From: Acanthosepion esculentum
Lineage: Eukaryota; Mollusca; Cephalopoda; Sepiida; Sepiidae
NCBI GenBank assembly: GCA_964036315.1
Contig: CAXIWW010000817.1
Location: forward strand, 6,607,501-6,671,500
Reading direction: 5' to 3'
Length of the DNA: 64,000 nucleotides
Shown: piece by piece, positions 42,301 to 55,300 of the stretch
How the letters are laid out: the number at the start of each line of letters is the position of its first letter
Numbering within the stretch: position 1 is the first letter of the stretch
Position numbers and translations under genes: made by a program
Notes under the pieces: generated by a model
What the model was told of the DNA's origin: nothing
Database searches by the model: none
Seen by the model: only the letters and a program-made list of their open reading frames with translations

Positions 42301-45300
42301 TCCCACGCAGACGACACCGCACCCAGGAGACTGTCCCAGAAAGACCCACGCAGACGAACCCCAATCCCAGAACGTCCCACGCAGACGATTCCCCACCCAG
42401 GAAACAGTCCCAGAATGTCCCACGCAGACGAGCCCCACCCAGGAGTGAGTCCCAGAATGACCCACGCAGACGACTCCCAATCCCACAAAATCACACGCAG
42501 ACGACACCGCACGCAGGAGACTGTACCAGAAAGACCCATGCAGACAACCCCCAGTCCCAGAAAGTCCCAAGCAGACGACACCCCACCCAGGAGACAGTCC
42601 TAGATATCCCACGCAGACGACCCCCCACCCAGGAGACAGTCCCAGAAAGTCCCACGCAGACGACCTCCAGACAGAAGAGTGTCCCAGCAAGTCCCACGTA
42701 GAAGACCCCCAATCCCAGAAAATCCCACGCAGACGAACACCCACCCAGAAGACAGTCCCAGAAAGTCCCAGGCAGACGACCCCCCACCCAGGAGACAGTC
42801 CCAGGAAATCCCACGCAGACGACACCCAGTCCATTTTAGTCCCACGCAGACGACCCCCCACGCAGGAGACAGTCCCAGAAAGTCCCACGCAAAAGACCCC
42901 CAGTCCCAGAAAGTCCCATGAAGACGACCCCCCACCCAGGAGACAGTCCTAGATATCCCACGCAGACGACCCCAACCTAAGAGACAGTCCCTGAAAGTCC
43001 CACGCTGACGACCCCCAGTCCAAGAAAGTCCCACGCAGACGACCCCCAGACAGGAGACAGCCCCAGAAAATCCCACGCAGACGACCCCCACCCAGGAGAC
43101 AGTCCCAGAAAGTCCCACGCAGACGACCCCCTACCCAGGAGACAGTCCCAGAAAGTCCCACGCAGACGACCCCCTACCCAGGAGACAGTCCCTGAAAGTC
43201 CCACGCAGACGACCCCCCACGCAGGAGACATTCCCAGAAAGTCCCACGCAGACGAACCCCCAAAAAAGAGACAGTCTCAGAAAGACCCACGCAGACGACC
43301 TCCAGTCCCAGAATGTCCCACGCAGAAGACCCCTCACCCAGGAGAATCCAAGAAAGACCCACGCAGACGACCCCCAGTCCCAGAAAGACCCATGCAGAAG
43401 ACCCCCCACCAAGGAGACTGTCCCAGATATCCCACGCAGACAACCTTCCACCCAGGAGACAGTCCAAGAAAGTCCCACGCAGACTACCCCCACAAAGGAG
43501 ACAGTCCAAGAAAGTCCCACGCAGACGACCATAGACCCAGGAGACAGTCCCAGAAAGTCCGACGCAGACGACCCCCAGTCCAAGAAAGACCCACGCAGAC
43601 GACCCCCAGTCCCAGAAAGTCCCACGCAGACGACACCCCACCAAGGAGACAGTCCCAGGAAGTCCCACGCAGACGACCCCCAGTCCCAGAAAGTCCCACG
43701 CAGACGACCCCCACTCCTACAAAATCCCACGCAGACGACACCGCACCAAGGAGACTGTACCAGAAAGACCCATGCAGACGACCCCCAGTCCCAGAAAGTC
43801 CCATGAAGACGACACGCCACCCAGGAGACAGTCCTAGATATCCCACGCAGACGACCCCACACCCAGGAGCCAGTCCCAGAAAGTCCCACGCAGACGAACA
43901 CCCAACCAGGAGACAGTCTCAGAAAGTCCCACGCAGACGACCCCCCACCCAGGAGACAGTCCCAGTTAGTCCCACGCAGACGACCCCCAGTCCTAGGAAG
44001 TCCCATGCAGACGACACCCCCCCCAGGAGACAATCCCAGAAAGTCCCAAACAGACGACCCCCACCCAGGAGACAGTCCCAGAAAGTCCCACGCAGAAGAC
44101 CACCAGTCCCACAAAGTCCCACGCAGACGACACCGCACCCAGGAGACTGTCCCAGAAAGACCCACGCAGACGACCCCCAGTCCTAGAAAGTCCCACGCAG
44201 ACGAGTCCCCACCCAGGAAACAGTCCCTAAATGTCCCACGCAGACGACCCCCCACCCAGGAGACAGTCCATGAAAGTCCCACGCAGACGACTCCCAGACA
44301 GGAGAGTGTCCCAGCAAGTCCCACGCAGACGATCCCCAATCCCAGAAAATCCAACGCAGACAAACACCCACCCAGGAGACAGTCCCAGAAAGTCCCACGC
44401 AGATGACCCCCACCCAGGAGACAGTCCCAGAAAGTCCCAAACAGACGACACCCACCCAGGAGACACTCCCAGAAAGTCCCACGCAGAAGACCCCCAGTCC
44501 AAGAAAGACCCACGCAGACGACCCCCAATCCCAGAAAGTCCCACGCAGACGACACCCCACCCAGGAGACAGTCCCACGCAAACGACCCCCAGTCCCAGAA
44601 AGTCCCACGCAGACGACCCCCAGTCCTACAAAATCCCACGCAGACGACAGCGCACCAAGGAGACTGTACCAGAAAGACCCATGCAGACGACCCCCAGTCC
44701 CAGAAAGTCCCATGAAGACGACACCCCACCCAGGAGACAGTCCTAGATATCCCACGCAGACGACCCCACACCCAGGAGCCAGACCCAGAAAGTCCCACGT
44801 AGACGACCCCCAGACAGGAGAGTGTGCCAGCAATTCCCACGCAGACGACCCCCAGTCCCAGAAAATCCCACGCAGACGAACACCCACCCAGGAGACAGTC
44901 CCAGAAAGTCCCACGCAGACGACCACCCACCCAGGTGACAGTCCCAGTTAGTCCCACGTAGACGACCCCCAGTCCTAGGAATTTCCCTGCAGACGACCCC
45001 CAGCCAGGAGACAATCCCAGAAAGTCCCACGCAGAGGACCCCCACCCAGGAGACAGTCCCAGAACGTCCCAAACAGACGATACCCAACCCAGGAGACAGT
45101 CCCAGAAAGTCCCACGCAGAAGACCAGCAGTCCCACAAAGTCCCACGCAGACGACACCGCACCCAGGAGACTGTCCCAGAAAGACCCACGCAGACGACCC
45201 CCAGTCCCAGAAAGTCCCACGCAGACGAGTCCCCACCCAGGAAACAGTCCCAAAATGTCCCACGCAGACGACCTCCCCCACCCAGGAGAGAGTCCAGGAA

Positions 45301-48300
45301 TGACCCACGCAGACGACCCCCAGTCCCAGAAAGTCCCACGCAGACGACCGCCACTCCCACAAAATCCCACGCAGACGACACCGCACGCAGGAGACTGTAC
45401 AAGAAAGACCCATGCAGACAACCCCCAATCCCAGAAAGTCCCATGCAGACGACAAACCAGCCAGGAGACAGTCCTAGATATCCCAGGCAGACGACTCCCC
45501 ACCAAGGAGACAGTCCCAGAAAGTCCCCCGCAGACGACTCCCAGACAGGAGGGTGTCCCAGCAAGTCCCACGAAGATGATCCCCAATCCCAGAAAATCCC
45601 ACGCAGACGAACACCCACCCAGGAGACAGTCCAAGAAAGTCCCACGCAGACGACCCCCCACCAAGGAGACAGTCCCAGAAAGTCCAACGCAGACGACCTT
45701 CAGTCCCAGAAAGTCCCACGCAGACGACCACCACTCAGGAGACAGTACCAGAAAGTCCAACGCAAAAGACCCCCATTCCCAGAAAGTCACATGAAGACGA
45801 ACCTCCACCCAGGAGACAGTCCTAGATATCCCACGCAGACGAACCCCACCCAGGAGACAGTCCCAGAAAGTCCCACGCTGACAAACCCCAGTCCAAGAAA
45901 GTCCCACGAAGACAACCCCCAGACAGGAGACAGTCCCAGAAAATCCCACGCAGACGACCCCCACCCAGGAGACAGTCACAGAAAGTCCCACGCAGACGAC
46001 CCCCCACCCAGGAGACAGTCCAAGAAAGTCCAGCGCAGACGACACCCAGTCCATGAAAGTCCCACGCAGACGACCGCCCACGCAGGAGACATTCCCAGAA
46101 AGTCCCACGCAGACGAACCCCCACCCAGGAGACAGTCTCAGAAAGACCCACGCAGACGACCTCCAGTCCCAGAATGTCCCACGCAGAAGACCCCTCACCC
46201 AGGAGAGAGACCAAGAAAGACCCACGCAGACGACCCCCAGTCCCAGAAAGTCCCAAGCAGACGACACCCCACCCAGGAGACTGTCCCAGATATCCCACGC
46301 AGACAACCTTCCACCCAGGAGACAGTCCCAGAAAGTCCCACGCAGACGACGCCCACCCAGGAGACAGTCCCAGAAAGTCCCAAACAGACGACACACACCC
46401 AGGAGACAGTCCCAGGAAGTCCCACACAGACGACCCAGTGTCCCAGAAAGTCCCACGCAGACGACCCCCAGTCCCACAAAATCCCACGCAGACGACACCG
46501 CACCCAGGAGACTGTACCAGAAAGACCCATAAAGAGGACCCCCAGTCCCAGAAAGTCCCATGCAGACGACACCCCACCCAGGAGAAAGTCCTAGATATCC
46601 CAGGCAGACGACCCCACACCCAGTAGCCAGTCCCAGAAAGTCCCACGCAGACGACCCCCAGACAGGAGACAGTCCCAGAAAATCCCACGCAGACGACCCC
46701 CACCCAGGAGACAGTCCCAGAAAGTCCCACGCAGACGACCCCCCACCCAGGAGACAGTCCAAGAAAGTCCAGCGCAGACGACACCCAGTCCCTGAAAGTC
46801 CCACGCAGACGACCCCCAGACAGGAGAGTGTCCCAGCAAGTCCCACGCACACGACACCCAGTCCCAGAAAATCCCACGCAGACGAACACCCACCCAGGAG
46901 ACAGTCCCAGAAAATCCCACGCAGACGACTCCCCACCCAGGAGACAGTCCCAGAAAGTCCCACGCAGACTACCCCCCACCCAGGAGAGAGTCCAAAAAAG
47001 ATCCACGCAGAAGACACCGAGTCCTAGAAAGTCCCATAAAGACGACCCCCCACCCAGGAGACAGTCCCAGAAAGTAACACGCAGACGAACACCAGTCCCA
47101 TAAAGTCCTACGCAGACGACCCCCCACCCAGGAGACAGTCCCAGAAAGTCCCACGGAGACGACCCACAGTCCCAGAAAGTCCCAAGCAGACGCCCCCCAC
47201 CAAGGAGACAAACCCAGAAATTCCCACGCAGACGACCCCTAGTCCCAGAAAGTCCCACGCAGACGAGCCCAGTCCAAGAAATTCCCACGCAGACGACCCC
47301 CACCCAGGAGACAGCCCCAGAAAGTCCCACGCAGACGGACCCCCACCCAGGATTCAGTACCAGAAAGACCCAAGCAGACGACCCTCTGTCTCAGAAAGTC
47401 CCAAGCAGACGACTCCCCACCTAGGAGACCGTCCCAGAAAGTCCCACGCAGACTACCCCCCACCCAGGAGACAGTCCCAGAAAGTCCCACGCAGACGAGC
47501 CCAGTCCCAGAAAGTCCCACGCAGACGACCCCCACCCAGGAGACAGTCCCAGAAACTACCACGCAGACGACACCCAGTCTCAGAAAGTCCCAGGCAGACG
47601 ACTCCCCATCCAGGAGACAGTCCCAGAAATCCCACGCAGAAGACACCCCACCTAGGAGAGAGTCCAAAAAAGATCCACGCAGACGACCCAGAGTCCTAGA
47701 AAGTCCCATACAGACGACCCCCCACCCAGGAGACAGTCCCAGAAAGTAACACGCAGACGTCCCCCAGTCCCAGAAAGTCCCACGCAGACGACCCCCCACC
47801 CATGAGACAGTCCCAGAAAGTCCCACGGAGACGACCCACAGTCCCAGTAAGTCCCACTCAGACGCCCCCCACCAAGGAGACAAACCCAGAAATTCCCACG
47901 CAGACGACCCCTAGTCCCAGAAAGTCCCACGCAGACGACTCCCAACCCAGGAGACAGTCCCAGAAAGTCCCACGCAGACGACCCCCCCACCAAGGAGACA
48001 GTCCCAGAAAGTCCCACGCAGACGAGCCCAGTCCCAGAAAGTCCTACGCAGAAGACCCCAAACCTAGGAGAGAGTCCAAAAAAGATCCACGCAGACGAAC
48101 CCGAGTCCTAGAAAGTCCCATACAGACGACACCCCACCCAGGAGACAGTCCCATAAAGTAACACGCAGACGACCTCCAGTCCCAGAAAGTCCCACGCAGA
48201 CGACCCACAGTCCCAGAATGTCCCTCGCAGACGCCCCCCACCAAGGAGACAGTCCCAGAAAGTCCCACGCAGACGATCCCCCACCCAGAAGAGAGTCACT

Positions 48301-51300
48301 GAAAGTCCCACGCAGACAACCCCCTTTGTCCCAGAAAGTCCCACGAAGACGAACCCCAGTCCCAGAATGTCCCACGCAGAAGAGCCCCTGTCCCAGAAAG
48401 TCCCACGCAGACGACACCCAGTCCCAGAAAATCCCACGCAGAGGACCCTCCACTCAGGAGACAGTCCCAGAAAGACCCACGCAGACGACCCCCTGTCTCA
48501 GAAAGTCCCAAGCAGACGACTCCACACACAGGAGACAGTCCAAGAAAGTCCCATACAGACGACACCCCACCCAGGACACAGTCCCAGAAAGTAACACGCA
48601 GACGCCCACCAGTCCCAGAAAGTCCCACGCAGACGCCCCCCAGTCCCAGAAAGTCCCACGCAGACGAACCCCACCCAGGAGACTGTCCCAGAAACTCCCA
48701 CGCAGACGACACCCAGTCCCTGATAGTCCCAAGCAGACGACCTCCCACGCAGGAGACAGTCCCAGAAAGTCCCACTCAGACGAACCCCCACCCAGGAGAC
48801 AGTCCCAGAAAGACCCACGCAGACGACCCCAGTCCCAGAAAGTCCCACGCAGACGACTCCCCACCCAGGAGACAGTCCCAGAAAGTCCCACGCAGACGAC
48901 CCCCCCACCCAGGAGAAAATCCCAGAAAGACCCACGCAGACGAGCCCAGTCCCAGAAAGTCCCACGCAGACGACCCCCAGCCAGGAGACAGTCCCAGAAA
49001 CTACCACGCAGATGACACCCAGTCACAGAAAGTCCCAGGCAGACGAATCCCCATCCAGGAGACTGTCCCAGAAAGTAACACGCAGACGACCCCCAGTCCC
49101 ACAAAGTCCCACGCAGACGACCCCCCACCCAGGTGACAGTCCCAGAAAGTCCCACGCAGACGACCCACAGTCCCAGAATAACGCACGCAGACGCCCCCCA
49201 CAAAGGAGACAGTCCCAGAAAGTCCCACGCAGACGAACCCCCACCCATGAGAAAGTCCCAGAAACTACCACGCAGATGACACCCAGTCTCAGAAAGTCCC
49301 AGGCAGACGAATCCCCACCCAGGAGACAGTCCCAGAAAGTCCCACGCAGACGACCCCTCACCCAGGAGAGAGTCCAAGAAAGACCCACGCAGACGACCCC
49401 GAGTCCAAGAAAGTCCCATACAGACGACCCCCCACCCAGGAGACAGTCCCAGAAAGTAACACGCAGACGACCACCAGTTCCAGAAAGTCCCACGCACACG
49501 ACCACCAGTCCCACAATGTCCTACGAAGACGACCCCCCCACCAAGGAGACAGTCCCAGAAAGTCCAACGCAGACGGCCCCCCCCACCCATAAGACAGTCC
49601 CAGAAAGTCCCACGGAGACGACCCACTGTCCCAGAAAGTCCCCCGCAGACGCCCCCCAGTCCCAGAAACTCCCACGCAGACGACACCCAGTCCCTGAAAG
49701 TCCCAAGCAGACGACCTCCCACGCAGGAGACAGTCCCAGAAAGTCCCATGCAGACGAACCCCCACCCAGGAGACAGTCCCAGAAAGACCCACGCAGACGA
49801 CCCCAGTCCCAGAAAGTCCCACGCAGACGACTCCCCACCCAGGAGAGAGTCCAAGAAAGACCCACGCAGACGACCCCGAGTCCAAGAAAGTCCCATACAG
49901 AAGACCCCCCACCCAGGAGACAGTCCCAGAAAGTAACACGCAGACGACCCCCAGTCCCAGAAAGTCCTACGCACACGACCATCAGTCCCACAATGTCCTA
50001 CGCAGACGACCCCCCCACCAAGGAGACAGTCCCAGAAAGTTCCACGCAGACGACACCCCACCCATGAGACAGTCCCAGAAAGTCCCACGGAGACGACCCA
50101 CTGTCCGAGAAAGTCCCACGCAGACGCCCCCAACCAAGGAGACATTACCAAAAATTCCCACGCAGACGACACCTAGTCCCAGAAAGTCCCACGCAGAAGA
50201 CACCCTGTCCCAGAAAGTCCCACACAGACGACCCCCAGTCCAAGAAAATCCCACGCAGTGGACTCTCCACCCAGGAGACAGTCCCAGAAAGAACCACGCA
50301 GACGACCCCCTGTCTCAGAATGTCCCACGCAGACGACCACCAGTCCCACAAAGTCCTACGCAGAAACAGGAGACAGTCCCAGAAAGTCCAACGCATACGA
50401 AACACCACCCAGGAGTCAGTACCAGAAAGACCCACGCAGACGAACCCCTGTCTCAGAAAGTCCCACGCAGACGACTATCCACCCAGGAGACAGTCCCAGA
50501 AAGTCCCACGCAGACGACCTCCCACCCAGGAGACAGTCCCAGAAAGTCCCACGCAGACGACCCCCAGTCCCAGAAAGTCCCACACAGAAGACACCCACCC
50601 AGGAGACAGTCACAGAAAGTCCCACGCAGACTACCCCCAGTCCAAGAAAGTCCCACGCAGACGACCCCCCAACCAGGAGACAGTCACAGAATGTCCCACG
50701 CAGACAACACCACACCCAGGAGACAGTCCCAGAAAGTCCCACGCAGACGAACCCCCACCCAGGAGACAGTCCCAGAAAGACCCACGCAGACGACCCCAGT
50801 CCCAGAAAGTCCCACGCAGACGACTCCCCACCCAGGAGACAGTCCCAGAAAGTCCCACGCAGACGACCCCCCACCCAGGAGAAAATCCCAGAAAGACCCG
50901 CGCAGACGAGCCCAGTCCCAGAAAGTCCCACGCAGACGACCCCCAGTCCCAGAATGTCCCACGCAGACGAACCCCCACACAGGAGACAGTCCAATAAAGT
51001 CCCACGCAGAAAACGCCCAGTCCCAGAAAGTCGCACGCAGACGACCCCCAACCCAGGGACAGTACAAGAAAGTCCCACGCAGACGACCACCAGTCCCAGA
51101 ATGTCCCACGCAGACCAGTCAGTCCAAGAAAGTCCCATGCAGACGACACCCACCAAGGAGACAGTCCCAGAAAGACCGAAACTGACGACCCCCCACCCAG
51201 GAGACAGTCCCAGAAAGTCATACGCAGACGACCCCCAGTCCCAGAAAGTCCCATGCAGACGACCCCCCACCCAGGAGACAGTCCCAGAACGTCCCACGCA

Positions 51301-52065
51301 GACGACCCCCACCCAGGAGACAGTCCCAGAAAGTCCCACGTTGACAACCCACAGTCCCAGAAAGTCCCACGCAGACGACCCCCAGTCCCAGAAAGTCCCA
51401 CGCCGACGAGCCCCAGTCCGAGAAAGTCCCACGAAGACGACCCTCCACCCAGGTGACAGTCCCAGAACGTCCCAAAAAGACGACCCCCCACCCTGGAGAC
51501 TGTCCCAGAAAGTCCCACGCGGTCAACCCCCAGTCCCAGAAAGTCCCACGCAGACGACCCCCAGTCCCACAATGTCCTACGCAGACGACACCCCCACCCA
51601 GGGGACAGTCCCAGAAAGTCCCACGCATACGACCCCCAACCCATGAGACAGTCCCAAAAAGTCCCACGGTGACGACTCACAGTCCCAGAAAGTCCAACGC
51701 AGACGACCCCCATCCATGAGACCGTCCCAGAAATTCCAACGCAGACGACCCCTAGTCCCAGAAAGTCCCAGGCAGACGACCCCCAGACAGGAGACAGTCC
51801 CAGAAAGTCCCACGCAGACGACCCCCAGTCCCAGAAAGTCCCACGAAGACGACCCCCCACCCAGGAGACAGTCCCAGAAAGACCCACGCAGACAACCCCC
51901 CACCCAGGAGACAGTCCCAGAAAGACCCACGCAGACGACCCCCAGTCCCAGAAAGTCCCATGCAGACGACCCCCCACCCAGGAGACAGTCCCAGAACGTC
52001 CCACGTAGACGACCCCCACCCAGGAGACAGTCCCAGAAATTCCCACGCAGACGAACCCCCACCCC
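36385..52065 (-). repeat. Satellite A array, right arm (C/A-rich on the plus strand)
   Basis: The same 31/43-bp A units in reverse orientation: agtcccagaaagtccc and acgcagacgac with or without cacccaggagaca. It starts directly after D at the same phase of D as in the left arm, and ends at satellite C. The outer part (about 47,000-52,000) mirrors the left arm from about 500 to 9,000. The inner part (about 37,000-47,000) mirrors only the last 3 kb of the left arm and is expanded. Giant frames on both strands (for example 774 codons at 43,131-45,455, minus strand) again follow from a stop-free consensus and are not evidence of protein. Confidence 0.97.
37441..46835 (-). repeat. Amplified sub-block of satellite A marked by a rare variant
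   Basis: The variant ccagacaggagagtgtccc, or a one- or two-base derivative, occurs at 37,441, 39,124, 40,379, 40,832, 42,667, 44,294, 44,810, 45,541 and 46,816, usually followed within one or two units by acgaacacccacccagg. Units with cctagatatcccacgc and with acaccgcaccc(a)ggagac travel with it. The spacings (about 450 to 1,840 bp) are irregular, so this is a family of overlapping higher-order repeats rather than one clean period. The left arm has this variant once, near 11,100. Confidence 0.85.
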
Positions 52066-52070
52066 ATCAG
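52060..52070. other. A/C junction
   Basis: A(-) ends acgaacccccacccc and C(+) begins cagcaatctcaggctgc, entering C inside its monomer. The switch is abrupt, with no spacer. An open frame crosses it (51,716-52,723), but that is a chance fusion of two stop-poor satellites. Confidence 0.9.
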
Positions 52071-55000
52071 CAATCTCAGGCTGCTGCAAGCCGAATTCTC
52101 CTGACTCTTTTGTGAAAATTGCCTTACAAGCAATCCCAGGCGTCTACGAGCCGACTTCTCTTGTCTCTTTTGTGAAAATTGCCTTAAAAGCAATCTCAGG
52201 CTGCTACAAAACGACATCTTTTGTCTCTTTTTTAAAAACTGCCTTACAATCAATATCAGCCAGCTACAAATCGACATATGCTGGCTCTTTTGTTACAACT
52301 GCCTTACAAGCAATCTCAGGCTTCAGTAATATGAATTATCCTGGCTTTGGTGCGAATTGCCTTACAAGCAATCCCAGGCGGCTACGAGCCGATTTCTCGT
52401 GGCCCTTTTATTGCAACTGCCTTACAAGAAATCTCAGGCTGACACAAGCCGAATTCTCATTGCGCTTTTGTGACAACTGCCTTACAAGAAATGTCAGGCT
52501 GCTACGAGCCGACTTCTCTTGGCTCTTTTGTGAAACTGCCTTACAAGTAATCTCAGGCTGCTACAAGCCGAATTCGCCTTGCGCTTTTGTGACAACTGCC
52601 TTACAAGCAATGTCAGGTTGCTACCAGCCGACTTCTCTTGGCTCTTTTGTGAAAGCTGCCTTACAAGTAATATCAGGCCGCTACAAATCGACATCTCCTG
52701 TCTCTTTTTTGAAAACTGCCTAACAAGCAATCTCAGGCTGCAGCAATCCCAAGTCTCCTGGCTTTTTGTGCCAATTGCCTTACAACCAATCCCAGGCAGA
52801 TACGAGCCGATTTCTCCTGGCTCATTTGTGGCAACTGCCTTACAAGCAATCTCATGCTCCAGCAAGCCGAATTCTCCTGGCTCTTTTGTGCAAATTGCCT
52901 TACAAGCAATCCCAGGCGTCTACGAGGCAACTTCTCTTGTCCGTTTTTTAAAAACTGCCTTAAAAGCAATCTTTGATTGCTACAAAACGACATCTTTTGT
53001 CTCTTTTTTAAAAACTGCCTTACAATCAATCTCAGCCTGCTACAAGCCGAATACGCCTGGCTCTTTTGTGAAACTGCCTTACAAGCAATCTCAGGCTGCC
53101 GCTAGTCCAATTCTCCTGACTTTTTGTGCCAATTGAATTACAAGCAATCCCAGTCTGCTATGAGCCGATTTCTCCTGGCTCTTTTGTGGCAACTGCCTTA
53201 CAAGAAATCTCAGGCTGCTACAAGCCGAATTCTCCTGGCGCTTTTGTGACAACTGCCTTACAAGCTATGTCAGGCTGCTACAAATCGACATATCATGGCT
53301 CTTTTGTGAAAACTGCCTTACAAGCAATGTCAGGCTGCTACGAGCCGACTTCTCATGGCTCTTTTGTGAAAACTGCCTTACAAGCAATGTCAGGCTGCTA
53401 CGAGCCGACTTCCCTTGCTCTTTTGTGAAAACTGCCTTACAATTAATATCAGGCCTCTACAAATCGACATCTCCTGTCTCATTTGTGACAACTGCCTTAC
53501 AAGTAATATCAAGCTGCTACAAAACGACATCTCCTGTCTCTTTTGTTAAACTGCCGTACAAGCAATCTCAGGCTGATACAAGCCGAATACGCCTGGCTCT
53601 TTTGTGAAACTGCCTTGCAATCAATCTCAGGCCGCAGCCAGGACAGTTCTCCTGACGTTTTGTGCCAATTGCCTTAAAAGCAATCCCAGGCGGCTACATG
53701 CCGATTTCTCCTGGCTCTTTTGTGGTAACTGCCTTACAGGCAATCTCAGGCTGCTACAAGCCGAATTCTCCTGGTTCTATTGTGACAACTGCCTTAAAAA
53801 CAATCTCAGGCTGCAGCAATCCCAATTCTCCAAGATTTTATTGCCAATTTCCTTACAAGAAATCCCAGGCGGCTACGAGGCGATTTCTCCTGACTCATTT
53901 GTGGCAACTACCTTACAAGCAAACAGAGGCGGCTACGAGCCGATTTTTCCTGGCCCTTTTGTGGCAACTGCCTTACAATAAATCTCATGCAGCTACAAGC
54001 CGAATTCTCCTGGCACTTTTGTGACACCTGCCTTACAAGCAATGTCAGGCTGCTACAAATCGACATATCATGGCTCATTTGTGACAACTGCAAAACAAGC
54101 AATCTCAGGCTGCTGCAAGCCGAATTCTCCTGGCTCTTTTGTGCAATTTGCCTTACAAGCAATCCCAGGCGTCTACGAACCGACTTCTCTTGTCTCTTTT
54201 GTGAAATCTGCCTTAAAAGCAATCTCAGGCTGCTACAAACGACATCTCCTGTCTCTTTTTTTTAAACTGCCTTACAAGCAATCTCAGCCTGCTACAAGCC
54301 GAATACGCATGGCTCTTTTGTGAAACTGCCTTACAAGAATCTCAGGCCGCTACAAATCGACATATGCTGGCTTTTTTGTTACAACTACCTTACAAGCATT
54401 CTCAGGCTGCAGCAATATGAATTCCTTTGGCTTTTTGTGCGAATTGTCTTACAAGCAATCCCAGGCGACTACGAGCCGTTTTCTCCTGGCCCTTTTGTGG
54501 CAACTGCCTTACAAGAAATGTCAGGCTGCTATGAGACGACTTCTCTTGGCTCTTTTGTGAAAACTGCCTTACAAGTAATATCAGGGAGCTACAAGACGAC
54601 ATCTCCTCTCTCTTTTGTGAAACTGCCTTACAAGCAATCTCAGGCCGCTACAAGCCGAATACGCCTCGCTCATTTGTGAAATTGCATTGCAAGAAATATC
54701 AGGCTGCTACAAATCGTCATCTCCTTCTCTTTTGTGACAACTGCCTTACAAGCAATCTCAGTCTGCCGCCAGCACAGTTCTCCTGACTTTTTGTGCCAAT
54801 TGCCTTAAAAGCAATCCCAGGCGGCTAAGTGCCGATTTCTCCAGGCTCTTTTGTGGTAACTGCCTTACAAGCAATCTCAGGCCGCTACAAATCGACATAT
54901 CCTGGCTCTTTTGTCACAACTGCTTTACAAGCAATCTCAGGCTGCCGTTAGTCCAATTCTCCTGATTTTTTGTGCTAATTGCCTTACAAGCAATCCCCGG

Positions 55001-55285
55001 CTGCTACGAACCGATTTCTCCTGGCTCATTTGTGGTATCTGCCTTACAAGCATTCTCAGGCTGCAGAAATATGAATTCTCCTGGCTTTTTGTGCGTATTG
55101 ACTTACAAGAAAGCCCAGTCGTCTACGAACCGACTTCTCTTGTCTCTTTTGTGAAAACTGCCTTAAAAGCAATCTCAGACTCCTACAAAACGACATCTCC
55201 TGTCTCTTTTTTTAAAACTGCCTTACAATCAATCTCAGCCTGCTACAAGCCGAATACGTCGGGCTTTTTTGTGACAACAGCCTTA
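52066..55285 (+). repeat. Satellite C array, plus-strand block (60-bp monomer)
   Basis: About 54 monomers of 60 bp (range 58-61), consensus starting ctgccttacaagcaatctca and ending ctcttttgtgaaaa. Exact 60-bp spacing is clear at 53,281-53,400. Variants of the middle part define monomer types: ccgaattctcc (EcoRI), cgacatctcc, ccgacttctc, ccgatttctcc, and a shorter type with gcagcaat and tttttgtgc. They recur in similar order, so higher-order repeats are present. Because 60 is a multiple of 3, open frames of 60-140 codons appear with a 20-residue period in several frames. None is open across the block, so coding is not supported. Confidence 0.96.
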
Positions 55286-55300
55286 CTGAGATTACTTTTA
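55280..55300. other. Inversion junction C(+) to C(-)
   Basis: C reads plus up to cagccttac and continues as its reverse complement from ctgagattac, sharing the single C. There is no spacer. The minus arm nearest the junction (55,286-55,430) matches the plus arm at about 54,610-54,760 rather than the units right beside the junction, so about 525 bp of the plus arm near the turn has no partner. Confidence 0.93.

Noticed and set aside
43131..45455. 774-codon open frame, minus strand, and similar long frames at 807-2,480, 44,975-47,017 and 48,454-50,172
   Set aside because: Same cause: the right and left A arrays lack stop codons. Frame-shifting unit changes are tolerated everywhere, which a gene would not show.
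51716..52723. 335-codon frame with a repeat-rich N-terminal half and a different C-terminal half
   Set aside because: It crosses the A/C junction. The two halves are satellite A and satellite C read through by chance.
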